A program made the position numbers and the translations under genes. Below, piece after piece: positions 52,804 through 61,243 of a DNA stretch of 64,000 bases. Under the pieces are notes generated by a model, which ran no database searches, had not been told where the DNA came from, and saw only the letters and a program-made list of their open reading frames with translations. How positions within the stretch are numbered: the first letter of the stretch is position 1; every line of letters begins with the position of its first letter. This DNA is from Telmatospirillum siberiense (GTDB lineage: Bacteria; Pseudomonadota; Alphaproteobacteria; Rhodospirillales; Magnetospirillaceae). Location: assembly GCF_002845745.1 (NCBI RefSeq), contig NZ_PIUM01000027.1, forward strand, positions 23,737 through 87,736, given 5' to 3'.

Positions 52804-53598
52804 ATGATTTCATCGCGCGTGACCACCGATTCGGATGACGGCCTTCGTGATTTGCATTTCCATGGCCGAACGCTTTTTGAGGCGCTTGAGAAATTCGCCG
52901 CGTCAAAAGCGGAAGCGAGTATCAAGGTCCTTCCCGATTTTTGGAACGAGGCCCATCGCTGGGAAGCCCCAAGAGACCGATACAATCCGAGAAAAAGCAT
53001 CAATACCCGGAGCTACGAAATTCTGAAGCTGTTGCAAGCCAGCTTGATTGAAGATCTGAGACGCGGGCGATTGGTTGGGCTGGGGTATCGAATGCCGCGC
53101 TGCAGTGCCGATGCGCCCGAACTGATTCCTTTTGATGTGTGGAGCGATGACATCCAATGGGTCTTGGGAACGGTCCAAGGCGGCGGCTTGGACTATGTCG
53201 GTGTGCGGATCATCGCTCGGCCTGCGAACCGGACTCGCGCTTCACAACCGAGCCAGCGACTCGCAAAAATCGGCCATAAGGTTCGCCTGATCGACGGAGA
53301 ATACGACGTGTTCGGCGACGGCTCGGTCACCTGCCTGCCGACGCATGGCCACACGCCGGGGCATCAATCGTTGCGCTTGCGCCTCGCCAGCGGCGATTTG
53401 GTGCTTGCTGCCGATGCCTGCTATTTCTGCCGAACCCTGCGCGAACGAAGGCTGCCGCGATATGCGGACGATCGCGAAGCGATGCTTGCTTCCCTCGACC
53501 GGCTGGAAGCCTTGGAACGGGGAGGCGCACGCATCGTTTTCGGTCACGATCCGGCATTCCGAAGCATCGTGCCGCATCCCCCGGAAGCGCTCGATTGA
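52804..53598 (+). CDS. Chimeric ORF: unknown N-terminus joined to half a metallo-beta-lactamase
   Basis: A 264-residue open frame. Residues 1-140 match nothing I recognise; they include LLQASLIEDLRRGRLVGLGY and IPFDVWSDDIQWVLG, a style seen in phage-like hypotheticals. From about residue 150 the sequence is the C-terminal half of a metallo-beta-lactamase of the lactonase (AttM/AiiA) kind: FGDGSVTCLPTHGHTPGHQS, VLAADACYF, and a final VFGHDPAF His. The N-terminal half, with the HxHxDH metal motif, is absent. A purine-rich GGAGGGGGAA before the ATG could allow translation. It is best seen as a fusion of two gene remnants; lactonase activity is not expected. Confidence 0.6.
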   Translation: MISSRVTTDSDDGLRDLHFHGRTLFEALEKFAASKAEASIKVLPDFWNEAHRWEAPRDRYNPRKSINTRSYEILKLLQASLIEDLRRGRLVGLGYRMPRCSADAPELIPFDVWSDDIQWVLGTVQGGGLDYVGVRIIARPANRTRASQPSQRLAKIGHKVRLIDGEYDVFGDGSVTCLPTHGHTPGHQSLRLRLASGDLVLAADACYFCRTLRERRLPRYADDREAMLASLDRLEALERGGARIVFGHDPAFRSIVPHPPEALD

Positions 53599-53693
53599 CC
53601 GGGCCTCCGCTGCGATCGTATTTTTTGCGCATCGGCATGGGGTGCGTTAAGACATGAAGGAGGAACATCCGTCCTTCATCGTGCAGATTCAAA

Positions 53694-54653
53694 ATGATAA
53701 CGAACTTCGCGACCGAACGTCTCAGGCTTTGGCTGGTCGGCCTTTTCATCAAGGCCATCCGGGGGATTTCAAAAGAGGAGGACCGGGCGGATGTGCTGGC
53801 CTGGCTGACCCGGGCAAGAGACATCGTCGGAACCGACAAACCGGCAAAAGCGAAGTTCACCGAGCTTTACGCCCAACTTAATGGCCGGAAAGCCGCTCAA
53901 ATCGCGTTCAGCAGCGTCAGCGAAAGCGTCCAGAACTACAAAAATTCGGATCTGCCGCTCGCCGTGAAGGTCGCCGTGCCCCTGACGCTTCTGGCCGCAC
54001 CGTTCGTCGGTGGCCAGGGTGTGGGAATCGCGGCCCTTGGCGGCGCCATCGGGCTTCCCGCCCTCCTGCTCATTTTCGTCGGGACGGCGGGAATCACCGC
54101 CGTTCTTGAGAGCTTTTCCGGAAACCGGGATGGGGGTGGAGACATCGGCGGAATCCTGGAACTGATCGCCCATGACGAGATCCTTCGGCGGACCACCGCG
54201 GCAATGAGAAAAGCGATGCGGAGCGAACCTCATAAGGCGGAAACCTTCGAAATGCCCGCCGAAGAGGAAGCGTTGCGATTAACGTTGTTGGCCATGGATC
54301 CCTTCGATTTCGAACGCCATGTCATGGGATTCTTCTCGGCCACGGGCATGGTGGCCTGGGTGACCAAGAAATCGAACGATATGGGCGTCGACGGCTTTGC
54401 ACGACATGAGGACGGGCTGCTGGTCGTTCAATGCAAACGCAATGCCCCCGCCAATCTGATCGGGCGACCCGCCATTCAACAATTCAAAGGCGTCATCGAG
54501 GAAAACCAGGCCTTACGTGGTTACTTCGTCACGACGTCGGCTTTCACCGCCGAGGCGACGCGCTCCGCCAAGGCCTCCGACAAGGTCGCATTGGTGGGAA
54601 TGGACGATCTCGTGCGATGGCATATGACGCCTCCGGCTTTTGACGCCCCATGA
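53694..54653 (+). CDS. Membrane-anchored Mrr-like restriction endonuclease
   Basis: A 319-residue protein. The N-terminal half has one or two hydrophobic helices (VKVAVPLTLLAAPFVGG and GIGLPALLLIFVGTAGI-like segments, about residues 88-145). The C-terminal Mrr_cat domain (about 200-300) has DFERHVMGFFSATGMVAW, then DMGVDGFARHEDGLLVVQCKR with the D...Q-x-K catalytic pattern, and GYFVTTSAFTAEA. Such nucleases cut modified or foreign DNA and are often part of defence. The start (ATG 53694) has no good ribosome-binding site; AAGGAGG lies 30 bases upstream in front of another frame. The last codons resemble the start of the palindromic repeat spacer. Confidence 0.78.
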   Translation: MITNFATERLRLWLVGLFIKAIRGISKEEDRADVLAWLTRARDIVGTDKPAKAKFTELYAQLNGRKAAQIAFSSVSESVQNYKNSDLPLAVKVAVPLTLLAAPFVGGQGVGIAALGGAIGLPALLLIFVGTAGITAVLESFSGNRDGGGDIGGILELIAHDEILRRTTAAMRKAMRSEPHKAETFEMPAEEEALRLTLLAMDPFDFERHVMGFFSATGMVAWVTKKSNDMGVDGFARHEDGLLVVQCKRNAPANLIGRPAIQQFKGVIEENQALRGYFVTTSAFTAEATRSAKASDKVALVGMDDLVRWHMTPPAFDAP

Positions 54654-55137
54654 CGGGCCTTGAAGCGGGCCGGCGGCCTACCCGCTACAACCCCGGCTGA
54701 ACCCCGGCCCGCGCGGGAACCCGCAAAGCTTGAATCGCCGCGCAGCCCAGGAATCAGCCGCATTTCGGCAGGCCGATAAATCCATAATTTCTTTATTGAC
54801 ATTATGGGGGTATGCGATGAAATTCCTATATATGTCGTCATGAGGAAGCGCATCGCGTCTTCCATCCTCCATGGCACATGGTCTTTGGAAAAGGCCGGCC
54901 CGGCCTTGCGGCGTTTAGGGACTCCTCTCGGATGATTCTTGTGGGTGTGACCATCCGGCTTTGCTCGATCCCGCATCGGGGCGGGACGGAAGGCGGCCTC
55001 CACTCTTCGCCGCCGACATCGGCCTTCGGCCGGCCTCAATCATTGGAATAGCCGCTTCTCGTCCGATTCCCGATCAGCTGCCCCGTCCTCGTCGCAGCAG
55101 TCGGTCCCGACCCGGAAGCGAGCGAAGGGATTTGCTT
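54654..55137. other. Intergenic region between nuclease and cytochrome genes
   Basis: About 480 bases, no supported gene. The first half is AT-rich around 54780-54840, with TTGACA at 54796-54801 but no convincing -10 at the right distance. A GGCCGG-CCCGGCC hairpin lies near 54890. The last part leads into the ribosome-binding site (AAGGGA) of the cytochrome gene. Confidence 0.55.
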
Positions 55138-55596
55138 ATGTGCAGTCATACAAAAAGGGAGCGCACCGCGCGGCAGGCCTTGTGGCACGCCTGCGGACGG
55201 GCGGCGTTCTCGTCCATCCTGGCAATTCTGGTCATTTTCGGCATCGCGACGATGGCAAACACCGTCCTGGCCCAGACGGCCCCGTCGGCGGACGCTCAGC
55301 CGGCCCAGCCGGCGGTTCCGGGCGGCGGGCATGGCTTTCTGATCGACAAGCACGTCGCCCACCACGTCAAATGCGCGGCCTGCCATGCCGAAAAACCGCC
55401 GGCCGAGGCGCCCGCGACGGCGACCTGCGTCAGTTGCCATCAGGACGTCGTCTCGACCAAGGGGCCGCAGCCCAACCCCCACTACGCCCATCACGGACGT
55501 CTGGGCGACGTTCCCTGTGAAAGCTGTCATCACGTTCACAAGGAATCGGTGGTCGCCTGCAACACCTGCCACAACTTCGACATGAAGACGCCTTGA
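55138..55596 (+). CDS. Periplasmic tetraheme cytochrome c
   Basis: A 152-residue protein with a signal peptide (residues about 20-46, ending VLAQ). Four heme-binding CxxCH motifs occur: CAACH (79-83), CVSCH (97-101), CESCH (127-131) and CNTCH (141-145), with extra His residues for bis-His ligation. This matches the small tetraheme cytochromes and the heme domain of flavocytochrome c fumarate reductase. It is 86 bases upstream of the flavoprotein gene and should deliver electrons to it. AAGGGA seven bases before ATG 55138 supports the start. Confidence 0.92.
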   Translation: MCSHTKRERTARQALWHACGRAAFSSILAILVIFGIATMANTVLAQTAPSADAQPAQPAVPGGGHGFLIDKHVAHHVKCAACHAEKPPAEAPATATCVSCHQDVVSTKGPQPNPHYAHHGRLGDVPCESCHHVHKESVVACNTCHNFDMKTP

Positions 55597-55682
55597 GCCG
55601 ACGGAACACCCCAAAAGTCGAGCAGGCCCCCCCGGAAGCGGGTGCGAGGACTGTTCGGAAACATCGATTGGAAGAGATCAAG

Positions 55683-57467
55683 ATGACATCGAAGTCAAAA
55701 ATTTCGCGGCGCGACCTGCTGAGGGGCGCCACGGTGACGGGGGCCGCCTTGGCTGCCGGCATCGCCGCCTCGGAAGAGGCGCTGGCCAAGAGCGCGCAGT
55801 CGGTCAAATGGGATCACGAGACGGATGTGGTCGTCGTCGGTGCGGGCGCCTCCGGGTTTCCAACCGCGATCATCGCCCGGGAGGCGGGGTCGTCGGTGAT
55901 CCTGGTGGAAGCAGAAAGCCACATCGGCGGCCACGCCATCCTGAGCGCCGGCAACGTGCCGCTGGGCGGCGGAACGGCCATGCAAAAGAAATACGGCATC
56001 GAGGACACGCCGGATCTGATCTTCCAGGACCTGACGGACTGGTCGGTGACCGAGACCAACGGAGCCGCCGATTATCGCTACAACGACCGCGAAATCATCC
56101 GCGCCTTCGCCGACAACAATGTCGCGACCTTCGACTGGCTGACCTCCCACGGCGTCGTCTGGGTCGAGATGAAGCCGGACACCATCGGCGGCGGCGGCGT
56201 CGGCAATTCGGTCCCGCGGATGAATCATGCGGCGATCCGGCACTGGCCGCTGGTGCAAAGCGGCAAGCCCGCCGATAAGGCCCTGCAGACGACCGCCTTC
56301 GAAGCCTACGGCGGCAACGGCCTCATGCGCTCGCTCGAAGTCGCGGCCCAGAAGGCCGGCGTCCCGATCCTGCTGGAACACCGGATGACGGCGCTCCATC
56401 GGCGAGACGGCCGGGTGGTCGGCATTGCCGTCGAGCACAAGGGCAAAACCCTGAACATCCGCGCGCGCAAGGCGGTTTTCCTGGGCACGGGCGGTTCGAC
56501 CGGCAACGTCAATTTCCGCCGCATGATCGACCCCCGTCTGACGGAGGAATATTGCGGCCTGGGCGGCATGCCCTGGTCCAACCAGGATGCCAGCGGCGAA
56601 CTGGCCGCCATGTCCGTCGGCGCCGCCCTGTGGGGATTGGCCAATGAGGTCGGCGAGTTCGGCTGGACCATCACCAAGCCCGAACAACTGGGATGCCAAT
56701 ACGGCTATCGCACGCTCCAGTGGCTGCCCGGAAGCGAGGTCTTCCATCTCGCCCGCGCGGCGGGCCTGAGGATCGTCAATTGGCAGGACGCCATCACGGT
56801 CAATATGCTGGGACAGCGGTTCTATGACGAAACCGGCCCGCAATTCCGCGGCAACGGCTACAAATCCATCGATCCCTACACGCCCGGCAGCTATCTCAAC
56901 GCCAAGAACATCAAATACAGTCCCGCGAACTGGCTCAACGCGGCCATGGCCGGAATCGGCGACGGTCATAACGGTGGCGGCCCGATCTGGGCCATCTTCG
57001 ACGCCGAGGCGGTGAAACGGGAAAGATGGATACCCACTCCGCCGAACGTCGATATGGACAACGGCTTTTTCTTCCAGGCCGACAGCATCGGCGAACTGGC
57101 GAAGAAGATCGAGATGAAGTACCAGCGCGTCCCAATGCCTCCGGAAAATCTGGAAGCGACGGTCGCCCGCTATAACTCGTTCGTCGATTCAGGGGTCGAC
57201 GAAGACTTCGGAAAACCCAAGCCTTTGTACAAGATCGCCACCGGGCCCTTCTACGCGGCCTGGGCGACGCCCTGCCTGCACGACACGCGGACCGGGGTGC
57301 GGATCAACGCGAAATGCCAGGTCGTCGACATGGAAGGCCAGGTCATTCCCGGACTTTATTGCGGCGGCGAATCGGCCGGCGGGTTCGGTCAGCACGGCCT
57401 GGCGCGCGCCTTCTGCCAGGGCTACATCGCCGGAAACTGGGCGGCCAAGGAACCGTTGGCCGGATGA
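55683..57467 (+). CDS. Tat-exported FAD-dependent fumarate-reductase-like flavoprotein
   Basis: A 594-residue periplasmic flavoprotein. The twin-arginine signal SRRDLLRGATVTGAALAAG is followed by the FAD-binding GAGASG at 53-58 and EAESHIGGHAILSAG. The C-terminal LHDTRTGVRINAKCQVVD and GLYCGGESAGGFGQHGLARA match the FAD_binding_2/flavocytochrome c pattern, where His and Arg bind the substrate carboxylate. With the tetraheme cytochrome encoded separately this is a split version of Shewanella FccA and resembles methacrylate or urocanate reductase systems. The electron acceptor (fumarate or another unsaturated acid) cannot be told. GAAGAG precedes ATG 55683. Confidence 0.88.
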   Translation: MTSKSKISRRDLLRGATVTGAALAAGIAASEEALAKSAQSVKWDHETDVVVVGAGASGFPTAIIAREAGSSVILVEAESHIGGHAILSAGNVPLGGGTAMQKKYGIEDTPDLIFQDLTDWSVTETNGAADYRYNDREIIRAFADNNVATFDWLTSHGVVWVEMKPDTIGGGGVGNSVPRMNHAAIRHWPLVQSGKPADKALQTTAFEAYGGNGLMRSLEVAAQKAGVPILLEHRMTALHRRDGRVVGIAVEHKGKTLNIRARKAVFLGTGGSTGNVNFRRMIDPRLTEEYCGLGGMPWSNQDASGELAAMSVGAALWGLANEVGEFGWTITKPEQLGCQYGYRTLQWLPGSEVFHLARAAGLRIVNWQDAITVNMLGQRFYDETGPQFRGNGYKSIDPYTPGSYLNAKNIKYSPANWLNAAMAGIGDGHNGGGPIWAIFDAEAVKRERWIPTPPNVDMDNGFFFQADSIGELAKKIEMKYQRVPMPPENLEATVARYNSFVDSGVDEDFGKPKPLYKIATGPFYAAWATPCLHDTRTGVRINAKCQVVDMEGQVIPGLYCGGESAGGFGQHGLARAFCQGYIAGNWAAKEPLAG

Positions 57468-57540
57468 TCTGGAAACCTCGTCATCGGTCCGGATCGGTCG
57501 ACAAATGTCCGGACTGATATCGAGACGGTTATAGAAGGCC

Positions 57541-57582
57541 CCCGATCGGAGGCGATCCGAGCTTCGATCGTCTCCGGTCGGG
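57541..57582. terminator. Hairpin between flavoprotein gene and convergent small gene
   Basis: A 17-base stem with two G-T pairs (57541-57557 with 57566-57582) and an eight-base loop. No T-run; probably a two-way transcript end. Confidence 0.5.
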
Positions 57583-57605
57583 TACCGATTAGAGTGTAGC
57601 AACCT

Positions 57606-57971
57606 TTAGGCGGAAACGCCGCCCGAGGGTAGCTGGGGAAGCTGGCTTCCCGACTTGTCTCCCGTGGGAGCCTGTCCGCCCGGGGCCCCGCCGGGGCCGC
57701 CTTGCATGCCGCCAAGCGCATTGGCGCCGCCAAAACCACCCATCGCGTTCGGTCCACCGAAACCACCCAGGTTCGACAGGGTCACCGTATCGGCATCGTT
57801 CGAGGCGAAGGCCGAGGTGGTGGAGGAGGACGACGAATCGCTCGATGTGGTCGTGGAGGTCGCGCTGGTGGTCGTCTGCGACGTCGAGGAGGAAGATGCC
57901 TGTTGATTGGATCCGGAAATGGAGGGATCCACTGGCCGCTGCGGGGCTTGCGGAATACCAGTAATACTCAT
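57606..57971 (-). CDS. Low-complexity Ser/Thr- then Gly-rich protein
   Basis: A 121-residue protein with no signal peptide. Residues about 20-55 are almost only Ser, Thr and Gln; residues 66-95 are Gly-rich with repeated GGFGG and GGxGG units. AGAGG seven bases before the ATG supports expression. Such composition suggests a disordered or secreted-by-other-means protein. No homologue recognised. Confidence 0.55.
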   Translation of the reverse strand: MSITGIPQAPQRPVDPSISGSNQQASSSSTSQTTTSATSTTTSSDSSSSSTTSAFASNDADTVTLSNLGGFGGPNAMGGFGGANALGGMQGGPGGAPGGQAPTGDKSGSQLPQLPSGGVSA

Positions 57972-58211
57972 GGTTTAGACCTCTTATCAACTGAATATCC
58001 GCATAAACAATCCCTCCCCATCAAATGATTCGTCAAAAGCAATATTCATGGTTTTGGAAATTTTTCAGCGCATGGAGAAACCCATTTCATACGTTGCGAA
58101 CATCTCATCGGCGTCAGATGCGCGACTTTTGTCCCGACGATAGAAAGTTGATCACCGGAACGGCAACCAGTGCGCGAGACCTCTTCAAGGAAGGCAAATC
58201 CTCCCCATCCG

Positions 58212-58361
58212 TCATCGCCAACGGTCATGGTCATGCTCGTATCCGGGACCATGCCGGGGCGGGCCATAATCACGTTCGTAGACGATGCAGGAGGACAGCG
58301 ACATCCCCACGCCGAACAGCAGCACCGCCAGAAGGACGCGCAGATTTCTTCCGTGGACCAT
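58212..58361 (-). CDS. Small lipoprotein
   Basis: A 49-residue protein with a type II signal peptide: MVHGRNLRVLLAVLLFGVGMSL followed by the lipobox SLSSC. The mature tail is charged (YERDYGPPRHGPGYEHDHD). GGGAG eight bases before the ATG at 58361 supports the start. Short lipoproteins of this kind are common and uncharacterised. Confidence 0.65.
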   Translation of the reverse strand: MVHGRNLRVLLAVLLFGVGMSLSSCIVYERDYGPPRHGPGYEHDHDRWR

Positions 58362-58478
58362 GAGAATATCTCCCTTGCCGGATTGGCCGGACAGGGAAGC
58401 ATCCCACCATGCCCACGGGGCGAACGGATGGCGATCAGAGGGCATTTTCGCCATCATCCATGGGGAAAAATCTCGGGA

Positions 58479-58506
58479 TTGACAGGTGGGGATCACCCAG
58501 CATAAT
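58479..58506 (+). promoter_or_regulatory. Sigma-70-type promoter for the sensor kinase gene
   Basis: TTGACA at 58479-58484, 16-base spacer, CATAAT at 58501-58506. It lies about 115 bases before the kinase start and is one of the best matches in the window. Confidence 0.6.
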
Positions 58507-58622
58507 CGGGAACGTCACAACCAGGAATGGTTCCTGCGGGGACAGCCTTCTTCACATCCGGGCGATCATTCCGAAAAAAGACCCGGACGGCAGCGACCAA
58601 GGAAGGTCTCCGACGAATATTC

Positions 58623-60494
58623 ATGCCGAGCGACCCCACAGTTTCACCCTTACCGACTGAGTTGGAACCCGACGCGGAAGTCGGTCCCTATGACCACACC
58701 ATCGTCGCCAAAAAACTCGACCTGCTGTTCTCGAACGTCATCGCCAGCCAGATGGTCTCGATCGGCAATGGAACCCTGCTGGCCTTTCTGCATTACCCCG
58801 AAAATCCCCGGCTGATCGCCGGCTGGTGGCTGGTGGCGATGCTCACCGCCCTCGGCCGGCTCGATCTGAATCGTCGGTTCCTGCGTCATCGGGACAGGCA
58901 CGCCGATCATCGCTGGCTCGCCCTTTTCATCGCGAGCTGCCTGCTTGCCGGTCTCGTCTGGGGGGGCGGCGGCGCTTTGATGCTGGCTCATTCCACCGAC
59001 GCCGGCATTTTCTTCACCGCGCTGGTCATGGCCGGCATGGCCGCCGGCGCCGTCCCCCTGCTGTCGGCCGAAAAGCTGGCCTACAATGCCTATTTCCTGC
59101 CTTTGGCCCTGCCTTTCATCTGTAGCAGCTTCTATCTGCCGTTGGACAAATGGGTGCTGGGCATGGGGGTCATGTCCATCGCCTTTTCCGCCGCCATGCT
59201 GGCCACCACCAGGCGTTTCCATCGGATCCTCGATCTGGCGTTGCGGCGGGAGGCCAGCCTGGCGCTGGCCAAGGAACGCGCCGAGGCGATGGCGCGCCGG
59301 GAAGGCGACTATGCCGCCGCCCTGGAACGGGCCCGGGATCAGGCCGAGGCGGCCAATCGCGCCAAGTCCGAATTCCTTTCGACGATGAGCCATGAAATCC
59401 GCACGCCGATGAACGGCATCATCGGCATGACCGGATTCCTGATCGACACCCAGCTCTCCGCCGACCAGCGCCATTACGCCGACACCATCCGCACCTCCGC
59501 CGAATCGCTGCTGACCGTTCTCAACGACATTCTCGACTTTTCGAAGATGGAAGCCGGCAATCTGCAGCTTGAGGATATCGCCTTCGAGGTCGCCCCGCTG
59601 ATCCAGGGGGTCGTCGATATTCTGGAGCCCCGGCGCGGCAAGGAGGTCGTCTTCGAGACCCGGGTCGATCCGCAGGTGGCGGGAACCTTCCTGGGCGACG
59701 CCGGCCGGCTGCGTCAGGTTCTGATCAATCTGGCGGGAAATGCGCTGAAATTCACCCCCCGGGGATCCGTCACGCTGACGGCGCGCATGGATCGTGACGA
59801 CGCCGGGAGACCTTGCCTTCACATCACTGTCGAGGATACCGGCATCGGCATCGCGGAGACGTCGAAGGCCAACATCTTCACATGGTTCTCCCAAGGAGAT
59901 TCCTCGATGGCGAGGAGGTTCGGCGGCACCGGTCTGGGCCTTGCCATTTCCAAACGCATCGTCTCGGCCATGGAAGGCGAAATCGGCTTCGACAGCGAGG
60001 ATGGCCGCGGCAGCATCTTCTGGTTCCGTGTTCCGGTGCGCCCCGCCGCCGGCGGCACGGCACCGGCAGTGACGGCCGAGACGCCGGCGGAGGAGCCATC
60101 GGCGCCGACGCGCCGGCTGCGCGTCCTGCTGGCCGAGGACAATGTGGTCAATCAGATGGTCGCCAGCGCCATGCTGAACCGCCAGCACGACGTCAGCGTG
60201 GTCGACAACGGCGCCGAGGCGGTGGCCGCCGTGGAATCCGGGGACTTCGACGTGGTATTGATGGATATGCAGATGCCGGTGCTCGATGGGCTGGAAGCCA
60301 CCCGGCGCATCCGCGCTCTGTCCGGCCAGAAAAGCCGCACGCCGATCATCGCCCTGACCGCCAACGCCATCAAGGGCGACGCGGAACTATGCCTGTCCGC
60401 CGGCATGAACGACTATTTGACGAAACCCGTCTCGCCCAAGACACTGCTGGCCGCACTCGCCCGGGCGACGGCCTCGGCGTCAGGACGGTCTTGA
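58623..60494 (+). CDS. Hybrid sensor histidine kinase/response regulator
   Basis: A 623-residue membrane protein. Residues about 25-205 hold five or six hydrophobic helices (an integral membrane sensor, no PAS domain seen), then a coiled-coil ([30 protein letters not shown]). The HisKA domain has [15 protein letters not shown] with the phospho-His near 257, the HATPase domain has [19 protein letters not shown] and GGTGLGLAI, and a C-terminal receiver (about 497-620) has [12 protein letters not shown] with the phospho-Asp. No output domain, so it must pass phosphate on. It lies between the reductase genes and the TRAP transporter and may sense the same substrate. Confidence 0.92.
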   Translation: MPSDPTVSPLPTELEPDAEVGPYDHTIVAKKLDLLFSNVIASQMVSIGNGTLLAFLHYPENPRLIAGWWLVAMLTALGRLDLNRRFLRHRDRHADHRWLALFIASCLLAGLVWGGGGALMLAHSTDAGIFFTALVMAGMAAGAVPLLSAEKLAYNAYFLPLALPFICSSFYLPLDKWVLGMGVMSIAFSAAMLATTRRFHRILDLALRREASLALAKERAEAMARREGDYAAALERARDQAEAANRAKSEFLSTMSHEIRTPMNGIIGMTGFLIDTQLSADQRHYADTIRTSAESLLTVLNDILDFSKMEAGNLQLEDIAFEVAPLIQGVVDILEPRRGKEVVFETRVDPQVAGTFLGDAGRLRQVLINLAGNALKFTPRGSVTLTARMDRDDAGRPCLHITVEDTGIGIAETSKANIFTWFSQGDSSMARRFGGTGLGLAISKRIVSAMEGEIGFDSEDGRGSIFWFRVPVRPAAGGTAPAVTAETPAEEPSAPTRRLRVLLAEDNVVNQMVASAMLNRQHDVSVVDNGAEAVAAVESGDFDVVLMDMQMPVLDGLEATRRIRALSGQKSRTPIIALTANAIKGDAELCLSAGMNDYLTKPVSPKTLLAALARATASASGRS

Positions 60495-60509
60495 AGAAGG
60501 ATTTTGAAG

Positions 60510-60689
60510 ATGTGCATCGACGGCCTCATTCCCTTTGCCCCCCTCGAAGCCTCGGGAACGGAGATCGAGGAGATCGTCGCCGCGACGATCGAGCGGATGG
60601 CCCCTGCCGGACTGAAGGACCCGAAGGCTCTCGCCCGGGCGATCGTCAATGATCTGAAGGCGTCCGGCATCAAGCGGATCGTGCTGTAA
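60510..60689 (+). CDS. Small hypothetical protein
   Basis: A 59-residue frame starting MCIDGLIPFAPLEASG and containing two amphipathic helices (EIEEIVAATIERMAPAG and ALARAIVNDLKASGIK). AAGAAGG nine bases upstream and its position 15 bases after the kinase stop suggest it is translated with the kinase. It shows no known family. Confidence 0.55.
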   Translation: MCIDGLIPFAPLEASGTEIEEIVAATIERMAPAGLKDPKALARAIVNDLKASGIKRIVL

Positions 60690-60698
60690 ATACCCACC

Positions 60699-61220
60699 TC
60701 ACAGTCCCAGGTCCTTCGCCGCCTCCGGATGCAGGATGGCGACCATTTCCAGATACATGTTCTTGATCGAATAGATCAGCATGATCCCCCCTGAGATCGG
60801 CATGCAGGCGTAAAGCCAGGCCTTCGACATGGCGAAGGCGGTGGTCGCCTCGGTGGTCTGCGCCGTCAGGTCGAGGGAATATTTGAAGAAGATGGCGATA
60901 AAAACCAGCGAGGCCAGTTCCACCAGGAACCGGTAGGCGAAGCGGACGCGCAGCGGCAGCCAGCGCGACAGCCAATCGCCGACGCTGAAATGACCACGGC
61001 CCACCCACACCGCCGCCGCGCCGTAGAAGATCAGCGCGCCGTAAAGCATTTCCAGGATCTCGTCGAACCAATGCATCGACATGAAGGGGATGAAGCGGAC
61101 GACGATATTGAGGGTCAGGATCACCGTGATCGCCGCGAACAGCGTGATGCAGACGACTTCCAGCAGGGACAGCAGAACGCGGTCGACGCGGGCGAGGATT
61201 TGCAGCAGGGAATTTTTCAT
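60699..61220 (-). CDS. dctQ: TRAP transporter small membrane subunit (DctQ type)
   Basis: Inner-membrane protein of 173 residues with four transmembrane helices and the family motif RFIPFMSMHWFDEILEMLYG. It forms the transporter with DctM and the periplasmic binding protein, using a sodium or proton gradient. GGAG eight bases before the ATG at 61220. It follows dctM upstream in the transcript order (dctP, dctM, dctQ). Confidence 0.88.
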   Translation of the reverse strand: MKNSLLQILARVDRVLLSLLEVVCITLFAAITVILTLNIVVRFIPFMSMHWFDEILEMLYGALIFYGAAAVWVGRGHFSVGDWLSRWLPLRVRFAYRFLVELASLVFIAIFFKYSLDLTAQTTEATTAFAMSKAWLYACMPISGGIMLIYSIKNMYLEMVAILHPEAAKDLGL

Positions 61221-61243
61221 GTCTTGGCTCCGCTTCCGTCCGC

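Noticed and set aside
53654..53881. 75-codon frame starting just before an AAGGAGG, overlapping the nuclease gene in another frame
   Set aside because: Its AAGGAGG lies inside the frame rather than before its start, and the protein has no features; the overlapping nuclease frame has clear domain content.
54796..54801. TTGACA upstream of the cytochrome gene as its promoter
   Set aside because: No acceptable -10 hexamer at 15-19 bases; the nearest TATATA is 25 bases away and the gene starts over 300 bases later.
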